From positions 124,001 to 188,000 of the forward strand of contig NZ_JAAQTO010000004.1 of the NCBI RefSeq assembly GCF_011742165.1: 64,000 nucleotides of DNA, read 5' to 3'. The translations under genes were made by a program, and so were the position numbers. The notes beneath the pieces were generated by a model. That model worked only from the letters and a program-made list of their open reading frames with translations. It did not search any database and was not told where the DNA came from. Position 1 is the first letter of the stretch; each line of letters starts with the position of its first letter. Shown here in pieces: positions 28,676-38,500 of this stretch. The DNA comes from Billgrantia bachuensis (GTDB taxonomy: Bacteria > Pseudomonadota > Gammaproteobacteria > Pseudomonadales > Halomonadaceae).

Positions 28676-31600
28676 TTACTGGTCGATGTGTAGCTGGCCG
28701 TTCTCCAGCATTTCCTGAAGAAAGTCCGCCGAGCTGACTTCTCCCATGCTGTAGTTTTCCAGCACGATCACCTGAGTGGCGTTGCTACCGTCCAAGTTGA
28801 TGCCGCCTTCGTGGTTGACGTAGAGCACGGTATCCGAGCCCTGCTGAGCCGCGACGATGAAGTTGTCGATGGTCTCGACCCCTTCATTTTGCAGCAGGTC
28901 CGCCAGATCCAGCACGTCCTCGCCGAAGCCGAAGTCCTTGATGGTATCGATGGCCGGTGCAGCATTGTCGCCCTGGTCGCCCAGGTTCCACTGGAAGACA
29001 TCGTCGCCGTCGTCACCGATAAGGGAGTCGTGGCCTGCCCCGCCGATGAGAGTATCGTCCCCCTCTGTCCCGTGCACCACGTCATCGCTGTCGGTGCCAG
29101 TGATCTCATATGTGCCGTCTTCGGTGGTCGTGACGGATACCGTGAACGCTGCAGTGGCCATATCCCCATCTGCATCCGAGCCGCTCAGCTCGAAGTCGAG
29201 CTGGTAATCGTCCGGGTAGATCTGGGTCACGTAGCTGGTCGAGACGCCATCGATCTTGAAGCTGTTGCTGCCCGCCGGAGCCAGCTCCATGTAGTCGACG
29301 TTGAACGTTGGATCGATATTGAAGACGAACTCACCATCGCCGGACGCCAACGTGGCGTAGTAGATGGTCGTGGCGCCGTTCACGTCGTATACGGTGAGCT
29401 TCGCCCTGTCACCAGCGCTGGAGCCTGCCGTGCCGGAAACACTGAACGTGAAAGTGGTAACGCCTATCGCCCCTTGGCCCTCGACCGGCCGTACGTCGAA
29501 CCTGAGAACTTCGTTCTGCTGCCCCTGGACTACGTTGGACTTTACGCCCAGGTCGGTCGCGGATATGTTCACGTCTTCAAGTTTGCCATTCCTGTAGGCC
29601 TTGACTGCCATGGCGAACTTGCCATCGAAGACATCCGAGGTGAACAGGTAAGCCGTCTTGCCATCTTCCTTGAAAAAGTTGTTCGAATCGAAAGCGCTCA
29701 ACAAGCTCTCTATTTCCGTCTCGACAACAGGAGCGGGAGAGACCAGTTCGAAACTGTAAGTCCCGTTCGCATAGAGCGTGAGATTGAAGAACTCGAAGGT
29801 GCCCGACTGTGCGGTATAGGTGATCGAAGTGTCCGAAGATCCGGTAACGGTCAACTCGTAGCCTGCCGGCATACCTGTCCAGATCAGCGAACCTCCACCA
29901 AAGCTGTCGAGGAAGCCTTGAGCATCCGCACCCACGTCGAACTCGTAAATTCCATCGTACGTTCCGGCCACGTTCCCGATGGCCAGGTTGAGGCTGGTCA
30001 GGCTGGGTGTGTCATCGATGATGTCGACCGTCAGCGTCGCCTCCGCCGTGCTGCCGCCCACCCCGGTCACGCTGAGCGACACGCTGTCCGTCAGGCTGTG
30101 ATCGGTGCCGCTGTCTGCTGCACCATGGGTTTGTGCTTCAGTCAGCACGTAGAGGTAGCTGATAGTACCTGCTGTGGCCGTGCCGCTGTAGCCGGTCAGG
30201 TATAGCGTGCCCATACTGGTAGAGATCGCTACCGAAGGCGTGCCGGCGCTGTAGCCCTGCAACTGGGCCAGGGTCAAGCTTTGACCGCCCACCGTGACGC
30301 TGGCGATGCCGTCAGTGGCCGAAACCTGGAAGCTACCGCTGGCACTCTCGCGGGTGTCGGCTTCGGAGGTCAAGCCGGCTTCGTGCACGATGCTGTCAGC
30401 CCCTTGGGCGCTGACGATCACCTCGGCGCTATCGTTCGCGCCCTGGATGGCTAGGCTCAGCGTGGCGCTGGCGGTATCGCCGTCGGCATCGGTCACGGTG
30501 TAGTCGAAGTGGAAGTCCAGCACGGCGTCGGCGTTCAGCGCCTGTACGGCGGTCAGGCTATTGTCGAGGGTAAAGCTCCAACTGCCGTCGGTCTTTAGCA
30601 CCAGGCTACCGTACTGTCCGATGTCGGCCAGCTGTGCGGCGCTGACGTCCCAGGTCAATGAGCCGAATCCGTCTGCACCCAGGGTATCGTTGAAGAGAAC
30701 GCTGCCGCTGAGTACGGTTACGGCACTGTCTTCGGTCACGGTGCCGCCGTTATCGTTCACCGCCTGCGGCATGTCGTCGACGATGTCGATGTTCAGGCTG
30801 TCACTGGCGGTGCTGCCATCGCTATCGGTAACCACCAGGCTGAAGCTGTCGCTGGTTGTATCGCCGTCGGTGGCGCCGTCCAGGGTGTAGGTCCAGCTGT
30901 AGCTGCCGTCGACGAGCGTGACGACCAGGGTGCCATGCTCCCCCTGCACCGTGCCGCCAGCAGTAACGTTCACGCCATTGATTACCAGGCTCGCCAGGCC
31001 GTCGTTGCCTGTATTGGCGACGAAGGTGCCCTGGGTGGCGTGGGAGCCGTCGCCCGCCGCACTGCCACTCGGCAGGCCGGCTTCGTCGACGCTGGCACTA
31101 TCGGCGTTGATGGCAATGGTAGGCTCGGAGTCGGGCGCGACGGTCACGGTCAAAGTGGCACTGGCGGTGTCACCGTCGGCATCGGTGATGGTGTAGTCGA
31201 TCACCGTGTCACCTTTGAAGCCAGGCGCCGGAGTGAATGTGACCTGGCCGTTGGCCGCGAAGCTCAGCGTGCCCTGGCTCGGGTTGCGCAGGCTGGCCGC
31301 GGTCAGCGTGGCGCCATCGGCACCGGCAGTGTCGTTACCCATTACGTTGACGGTGATGGGAGTGTCTTCGCCGGTGTTGGCGGAGTCTTCAAGGGCCTGG
31401 GGCACATCATCGACGATGGTCAGCTGGAGCGTGCCCGTCGCACTGCCGCTACTGCTGGTTACGGTGTAGAGCAGGCTGGCAAGCGCTTCGTCCATCCCCT
31501 CGCCATGCAGCAAGCTGTTGACCTGAGTAACGGTAAAAACGCCGGCGGCGGGATTGATTTCAATGCTGAAGACCGTGACAGCGCGAGCTTCGGAAACCGC

Positions 31601-32341
31601 CTGCAGCGTATTGGTGTCGGCGTTCCAACTGAACGTGAGCGTCTCGCCGCCCACCTGGTGTACGACACCGTCCATGGCAGCGAAGGTCACACTACCACCA
31701 CTTCCAGAACCGAAGGTAAACGGAAGCACGCCGCTGGCCACCGAGCCAGGCTCGTTCATTGTCTCCATATCGAGCAGCGTGGCCTCGAAGCGTTCCGCAG
31801 TCGGTGCAATGCCCCCAGGTTCTTGCGGTTCTTGCGGTTCTTGCGGTTCTTCCACTTCCGCCAACGGGAAAGCCCCACCCTGTTCTTCCGGCGGACCGCC
31901 CAGGTCATTCAAGCCGAAGTTGAACGCCAAGGGGTCAACGTTCTCGGCAATGCGTACCAGGCGCACGAAGCTGTGTCCGCCATCGGCCGCACCACCCGGG
32001 CCCGCCCCTGCCGCTGTAGCGTCGAGCACGTCGAGCAGATCGATCGATTCGTCATCCAGCGCCGCCAGCAGCGCTTCGACATCTTCATCGAGAACAGCGA
32101 AATCGCTCGTTTCGACCGGCTGGTCGACACCAAGCTCTTGTGTCATGACTACCTGCTCGCCACCTTCGATCAGGGTGGGGGCGAGGTTGTCGCCAAAGTC
32201 GAGCTGCACATCCCCTCCATTGGATGTGATGACGGTTTCTCCTTCCTGCAGCGCGTCTCCGACGCGCAGTTCACGCAGGTTGCCAGAGGCATCACGGGCC
32301 CAGGCCTGACCGGAGATAGACAGAACGGTTGCAATAGACAT
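28676..32341 (-). CDS. LapA-like type I secreted adhesin with retention module (1221 aa)
   Basis: The N-terminal retention module (residues about 1-120, beginning MSIATVLSISGQAWARDASG) ends with LLDVLDATAAGAGPGG, where TAAG at 109-112 is the expected LapG cleavage site. A linker with an EPQ repeat follows, then about six VCBS/cadherin-like beta domains with YTVTDADGDTASATL-type motifs and DDTPQ boundaries. The C-terminus has RTX nonapeptides (GTEGDDTLIGGAGHDSLIGD) and a hydrophobic type I secretion signal. Export is presumably by the LapBCE genes at 41-47 kb. It should be held at the cell surface while LapG is inhibited. Ligand is unknown. Confidence 0.9.
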   Translation of the reverse strand: MSIATVLSISGQAWARDASGNLRELRVGDALQEGETVITSNGGDVQLDFGDNLAPTLIEGGEQVVMTQELGVDQPVETSDFAVLDEDVEALLAALDDESIDLLDVLDATAAGAGPGGAADGGHSFVRLVRIAENVDPLAFNFGLNDLGGPPEEQGGAFPLAEVEEPQEPQEPQEPGGIAPTAERFEATLLDMETMNEPGSVASGVLPFTFGSGSGGSVTFAAMDGVVHQVGGETLTFSWNADTNTLQAVSEARAVTVFSIEINPAAGVFTVTQVNSLLHGEGMDEALASLLYTVTSSSGSATGTLQLTIVDDVPQALEDSANTGEDTPITVNVMGNDTAGADGATLTAASLRNPSQGTLSFAANGQVTFTPAPGFKGDTVIDYTITDADGDTASATLTVTVAPDSEPTIAINADSASVDEAGLPSGSAAGDGSHATQGTFVANTGNDGLASLVINGVNVTAGGTVQGEHGTLVVTLVDGSYSWTYTLDGATDGDTTSDSFSLVVTDSDGSTASDSLNIDIVDDMPQAVNDNGGTVTEDSAVTVLSGSVLFNDTLGADGFGSLTWDVSAAQLADIGQYGSLVLKTDGSWSFTLDNSLTAVQALNADAVLDFHFDYTVTDADGDTASATLSLAIQGANDSAEVIVSAQGADSIVHEAGLTSEADTRESASGSFQVSATDGIASVTVGGQSLTLAQLQGYSAGTPSVAISTSMGTLYLTGYSGTATAGTISYLYVLTEAQTHGAADSGTDHSLTDSVSLSVTGVGGSTAEATLTVDIIDDTPSLTSLNLAIGNVAGTYDGIYEFDVGADAQGFLDSFGGGSLIWTGMPAGYELTVTGSSDTSITYTAQSGTFEFFNLTLYANGTYSFELVSPAPVVETEIESLLSAFDSNNFFKEDGKTAYLFTSDVFDGKFAMAVKAYRNGKLEDVNISATDLGVKSNVVQGQQNEVLRFDVRPVEGQGAIGVTTFTFSVSGTAGSSAGDRAKLTVYDVNGATTIYYATLASGDGEFVFNIDPTFNVDYMELAPAGSNSFKIDGVSTSYVTQIYPDDYQLDFELSGSDADGDMATAAFTVSVTTTEDGTYEITGTDSDDVVHGTEGDDTLIGGAGHDSLIGDDGDDVFQWNLGDQGDNAAPAIDTIKDFGFGEDVLDLADLLQNEGVETIDNFIVAAQQGSDTVLYVNHEGGINLDGSNATQVIVLENYSMGEVSSADFLQEMLENGQLHIDQ
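31818..31850. repeat. 9-bp tandem repeat coding an EPQ linker
   Basis: GGTTCTTGC occurs three times in a row plus a 6-bp partial unit. On the minus strand it encodes a Glu-Pro-Gln repeat in the linker between the retention module and the first adhesin domain. In-frame slippage here would change linker length without breaking the protein. Confidence 0.85.
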
Positions 32342-32524
32342 GAGGGGTACCCCGCAAAGTGAAAGAACTTTTTACGAGGCTCGCCACGGCCAAACGGTCC
32401 GTGCCTGGAGAGGCGTGCTTACAATGAAGTATGGGCCAAGGCTTACAGCGCGACATTGGACCGTAGTACAGGGTGGTGAAAAAAGTTGAGGTCGGTCAAT
32501 GAATAAACGTGAGTGGTTATCAAT

Positions 32525-32552
32525 AAAAAAACGCCCGGCCTAGGCCGGGCGT
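32525..32552 (-). terminator. intrinsic terminator after the larger adhesin gene
   Basis: The stem ACGCCCGGCC-TA-GGCCGGGCGT at 32531-32552 is preceded on the plus strand by a run of A. On the minus strand this gives a 10-bp GC-rich hairpin followed by at least six U, 19 bp after the stop of the 32571-40331 gene. It separates the two adhesin transcripts, so 28676-32341 needs its own promoter in 32342-32524. Confidence 0.92.
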
Positions 32553-32570
32553 CAGTTTTCCTAAAGGAAA

Positions 32571-35500
32571 TCAATCGATGTTCAGGTTCGCCTTCAACGC
32601 ATCGAGGTCGCCGTTGAAGTTCTCCAGCACGATGACCTGGTCGGCCAGCGACTTCTCGAAGCTATCCGCGTTGCTACCGAAGTTACCCTCGGTGCTGACG
32701 TAGAGCGTAGTGCTACCGCCCTCTTCGGCTTCGAAGCGCAGGTGCTCGGGACCACTGCCATCGCTGAGCAAATCGCTCAAGTCGAGACTATCACCCTCCG
32801 CAAGCGAGAAATCCTTGACCGTATCAGTAGCGGCTTCGCCCTCTTCACCCTGGTCTCCAAGGTTCCAGACGAAGGTGTCTGCGCCGAGGCCGCCGAGAAG
32901 GGTGTCGTCACCAGCCCCGCCGATGAGAAGGTCGTCACCGTCACCACCCATCAAGGTATCGTCGAACGCACCGCCGAGGATAGCCAGCGAATCTCCGCCC
33001 TGGACAGTCACCGTGGCATCCACTTCCACCGGGCCTTGGTAACCAACCGGTACTTCCAGCGTCAGGCCGGAGATAGTCAGCTTGCCGTTCTCCAGCACGA
33101 CGCTATATCCACTCTCGCCCTCCAGAGGCAGCGTCCAGGTACCATCGCCATTGTCATCGCCGACAGAGAGCGTAGCGCCTACCGGCACGCCAGACAGCAT
33201 CACCGAGACAACCTTATCGGACACGTTATCCTCAGCCAGTGTGATATCGACCTCAATGGCGTAGAGTTCCGCTGTCGTGTAGCTGACCTGGTGTACGACG
33301 TAGTCGTTGCCGACGCCGTGGCCCGTCTCGCCCGAGGTAGGTGTCGCGAAATCGATACCGACGATCTTCTTACCTTCCGGCGCTGAAACCTTGATCTCTG
33401 CACCTATACCGTCATGCCCTCCCTCGGCTGTATTTCCATTCACAATTGTTGAAGAGGAAGTCCCATCGTCATAGCGAACGGTGTACTTGGCATACTCATC
33501 GTTTCTCAGCCAAGCAAGCTGGAAGGTAGTCTCCGAGACTTCTTGATCAAACCTTACTTCCAAGCGCTGACCATTGGCGATTTCTGATTCCGCCGCACCG
33601 GAATTAGACGGCCCGTCCCGATCAACGCCAAAGCCCATGCTGGCCTTGCTGACATCCGCCTCCTTCCAGTTTCTGCTTCCTTGTAGGTAATAGGCGGCCA
33701 ACGTAAAGCCTTTCGGCTCACTTTGTGCATTACCGTTGTCTACACGGAGCACCAAGTCAGCGGGACCATCCAAGGTGACCTGCACCTCCGGCTGGCCGAT
33801 CCTGTCGATATCGACAGGATTCTCCACACCTTCCAAATTGATGGTCAGCTTCGATGCCACCACGTCACCATCGGCATCGGTGAGGTAGTAAGTGAACTCC
33901 TCCTGGAAGGAGTCGCCCGCCTTCATGCCGTCACGTGCGCTACGGCTGACCACGTAGGTATAGCTGCCGTCCGCATTCACCGTCAGCGTACCGAACTGGC
34001 CTTCCACCGTGCCGCTGGCAAGCGTACCGCCTTCACCGTTGGCCCACAGCAGGCTGTCTTCCTCGGCGGGGCCATCGGCACCCCAGTCGGTGTCGACCCT
34101 ACCTTCCACGCTGGGCAGGTCATCGGTCGAAGCGATCTCGGCAAACAGCTCGAACGATGTCGCCTGCGTCTCGGTGGTATATACCGTATCGACGAGGTTG
34201 CCATCGGCATCCAGGAAGCCACGGATCTTGAGTACATACTCGCGATCACCAACCGTGATCACTTGCTCCTGCTCCGGATTGACGATCTTGATAATATCGT
34301 CATTGTCCGGGTGAGTAGCCGGCGTCTTGTTATTGGGCGTCTCCTCATGCTTGAGCTTGATAGTGGTGGTGACCTCGGTCAGCACACCGTCGATCATCAC
34401 CTTGAACGTCACTTCGAGTTCGGCCGTATCCAGCGTCTTCTGGCCACTGCTGATCACGAAGTTGTTGTGGGTGAAATTGCCCAGCGAGAACAGCGAATCG
34501 GTAGCAACACCGGTCGAGCCCGTCAGGCCATCGGCGTAGGCGAAGTTGTAGCCGGAGCCACTGCTACCGCCCCACTGCATCGTGACACCACTGGCATTGC
34601 TGCTGGTCGTGATGTTTCCTGAACCGGAGGTTCCCTTCACGTTGCCCCAGCCAGCATTCAGCGCGCCCACTTCGAGCTCACTGACGGGCACCTGGATCGC
34701 CTGGACGTTGGCAAAGCTCTCCGGCACGTCGTCGACGATCACTACGTCGATGGTGCCATAGGCAATGTTGCCTAGCCCATCCACCAACTCGACCTGGATG
34801 CCTTCCTTCGTCTGCTCGTTGCGCCCTTCGCCGGTTTCGTGCTCGACGGCACCGCCCAGCTCGAAGCTATAGCTCACTTCACCCGTTCCGGCATCGTAGC
34901 CGGTCAGGGTCAGGGTGTTGCCTTCCGGCGTCCCGATCACAATGTCATTGCCGGCCGCCAGCGACTCGAGGTCGCCTGCGTTGAGCTTGACCTTGTCGCC
35001 CTGCTGCTCACCGGCACCTGACTGAAGAGTACCTGCTACCAACAGTGCCTCGATGCCTTCGGGAGCGGACAGTTCGAAGCTGCCATCGTCCGCCGGTACC
35101 CCTTCACCTTCGGCAGTGCCGCCCTGGAGGTATTGCTCGTTGACCGTGACATCGCTGTCGGTCAGACCCAGGATCGTGGGCAGCTCGGGGAGATCCACGG
35201 CACCGCCGGGCTCGAAGCCGATATTGAACGAAGCGTCGGTGGTATCGCCGTCACCATCGACTGCAACGACTTCCACCGGTAGCGTGAAGCCAAGCTCAGC
35301 ATCCAGGAATACCCCTTGGAAGTTGTTGACGTTGTACTGGTCACCGCCAGAACTTCCATAGAAGCGAATTTCATCGAAGCCTCCCGGGAAGGAAGCTGTC
35401 GTCCCGTTACCGGTACCTATTGATTCACCATTGCTGAAGACCTCCCAGCTCAACGCTCCTGTCTTGCCCATTTCGAAGGACAACGACGTCAGCGTCTGGC

Positions 35501-38500
35501 TGAACTGGGCGATCAGTGTCTGCCCGGCGCCAATCAGGTTATTTGCTACGCCGATACCGTTGGTCGACCAGTTCACGGCCCCACCAACACCAGTGAATTG
35601 GGCAGACAGGTTCGGATTGCTGATGACCAGCTCCCCATCGATACCACCGCCCTGGTTGGCAACGGTCTCCGTAGTGAACGACACTGCCACCGGATCGAGC
35701 GGCTGCAGCACGTTGACTACGTACTGATTGCTACCGACACTCAGGTCGATGGTCAGGACCGGATTGCTGGAATCCTCACCTTCCTTGTAGGCGATGAGCT
35801 GCTGATTCTCGGCGTCGAAGACGTAAACCAGCTTCTGGCCACCCGAGGTGAGGTGAGTGGTTTTCTCCACCCCATCCTCTTCGTAGCGAACCTGGAGATA
35901 ACCCTGCTCGTCCGCCAACAGTTTAGCTTGGGAGATATGGGCGCCATCGGCATCCGCACCGATGGTGAGTTCCAGGCTGCCACTCGCTGTGCTGTCACTG
36001 TCCAGGCCGAGTGAGGCATCGTCAGGTGTGCCAAACTCTGGCGCATCGTCCAGGATCTGAACCAGCAGGTTGTTGGAGGCGGTGTCGCCGTCGGTATCGA
36101 CGAGCACGATCTGGAAGGACTGGGTCAGCGACTCATCATCGGCCGGCTGCTCATGGTCCTTGTTGGCGTTGAGCGTGTACTCGTAATTGATGGTGTAGGT
36201 GCCGTTGCCATTGGCGGTATAGCCAGTGATCGCCAGGGTGTTACCACCCTCGGTCACGATGGTCGGCAGCGTCTGGTCGACTCCATCCTTGACGATGAAC
36301 TGACCGCCGACGCTCAGGTTGAGTACGCCATCCGGAGCGCTGACGGTGAAGCTGCCGTTCTGTACCAGCGGGCCATCACCCTCCTGTGTCCCACCTGGCA
36401 GATAGGCTTCGTTGAAGATCAGGTGCGCATCCTGGCCGGCGGGCTTGCCATTGTCGATATCGACCGGAGAATCGCTGATGTCGATTGTCAACGTTGCGGT
36501 ATCGCTATCGCCGTCGCCGTCAGTCAGGGTGTAGGTGAAGCTGTCGCTCACCCCGCCCGGCGTGCCGGCGTTGCGTACGTAGCTGTAGCTGCCATCGGCC
36601 GCTACTGTCAGCACACCGTGATCGCCGACGATCTCGACCGTACCCTCGGCAGGCACAGAAACCTCATTGACCTCGGTGACCCGAGCGCCGTCGGCTCCCT
36701 GCTTGTCGTTGGTCAGCAAGTTGCCGTCTTCGACCAGCGCGAACTCGCCTGCCGCCACGCTGTTACTGTCGTCTTCGGCAATCGGAGCATCGTCGAGAAT
36801 CTGCACCGACAGCTCACCGTTGGCCACACTACCGTCCAGGTCTTCCACGTGGATGGCAAAGCTCTGCTCGAGATCATCCTCGCCTTCGCCGTGGGTCTTG
36901 GCGTTGTTGAGGATATAGCTGTAGCTGACTTCCCCCGTTTCCGGGTTGTAGCCGGTTATCTGCAGGACGTTACCGCCCGGCGTTGTGATGGTCGGCAATT
37001 CCGCAACCACCTGGCCATTCTGGACGATGGCTTGGCCACCCACGGTCAGCGTCTTCACGCCATCCGGGGCATTGATGGTGAAGCTGCCGGTTTGGGTGAG
37101 TTCGCCCTGGCCAGCAGCGGTACCACCTTCCAGCCAGGCTTCATTGACCACGATGTGGTGGCCCTCGGCGCCTGTCGGGTTGTCGATGGTGACCGGCGCA
37201 TCGCCAATGGCAATGGTCAGGACGGCGGTGTCGCTGTCACCATCGCCGTCAGTCAGGGTGTAGGTGAAGCTGTCGCTCACCCCACCCGGCGTACCGGCAT
37301 TGCGTACGTAGGTGTAGGTACCGTCGGCGGCAATGGTCAATACCCCGTATTGGCCCGGGATTGCGATCGTACCTTCGGCGGGTACGTTGATGCCATTGAC
37401 TGCGGTGACCTTGCCACCGTCGGCGCCCAACTGGTCGTTGGCAAGAACATTGCCTTGCTCGAGCTCGAACTCACCGGCACCCAGGCCGGCTTCGTTATCA
37501 ACGGCGGTCGGGCCGTCATCGAGGAAGTAGATGACCTTGCCGATGTCGATCGAGGCCTTGGCCACATCGCCGTCGCTGTCGGTCACGGTCTTGGTCAGGA
37601 AGACGACATTGGCCAGGATATTGGCGGCATCGCTCGCACCGACCTGACCCGCCCCTTGGTGGGCAATGGCCCTGAGTTGGTCGAGCGTGACCACACCGTT
37701 GCCATCGACGGCCAGGGTGAAGACAGGGACTTCCTCACCATAGATCGTCACGTAGCCGATGATTTGCCCGTCGACTTCCTTGACAAGAACGGCCTCACCG
37801 GTCTGTATATCGACCAGGCCGGAGTCGGCGCCATCTGCCACGACGCTCAGGCTGTAATCACGAGTTTCCAAGCCATCGGCACCGTACTCGGCGCTGAAGT
37901 AGCCGGAGAAATCGAATTCAGCGTCGATATCGAGATTGGACTCGTCCACGGTCAGGTTGGCAGGCGTCCACTCGACCTTGATGTTGACGTCGTTGTAGTC
38001 CTTGTCGCCGCCCCCATAGACGTCTTCCCAGTTGATATCGCCTTCTTCGGCATTGTTCTCTACATGGGAAGCGCCGCCCGGATTCAACGTCGGATCATTG
38101 AACAGTACGGGGGCATTGGCGTTCTGCCCGTTCAACTGATCGCCATTCTCGGTGACCGCTACCCAGACGCCGTTGACTTGGACGAAATTGACGTCGGTTT
38201 CATTCTCCAGCCCCGGGTTCAGGTTCGCCCCATTGGGAATGATAAAGTAGCCGACCTCGCCAGGCGCGTAACCTTCGAGAACATAGCTGGCGCCCTTGTC
38301 ATGCTTGACATTGCCCCAGATGACCATTCCGACCGTCGGGTTGCCGTTCTCGTCCTTGATGTAGTAGCCAAAGCTGTTGTTGTAGCCGGCAAGGCTATTC
38401 AAGTTGGTAATGACGACTTCATGACCGGAAGGATCGGTGCCTTCCACGACTGGGATGTCGTCGACGATGGTGATGCTGCCGCTCAGGTCAGCGCTCAGGC

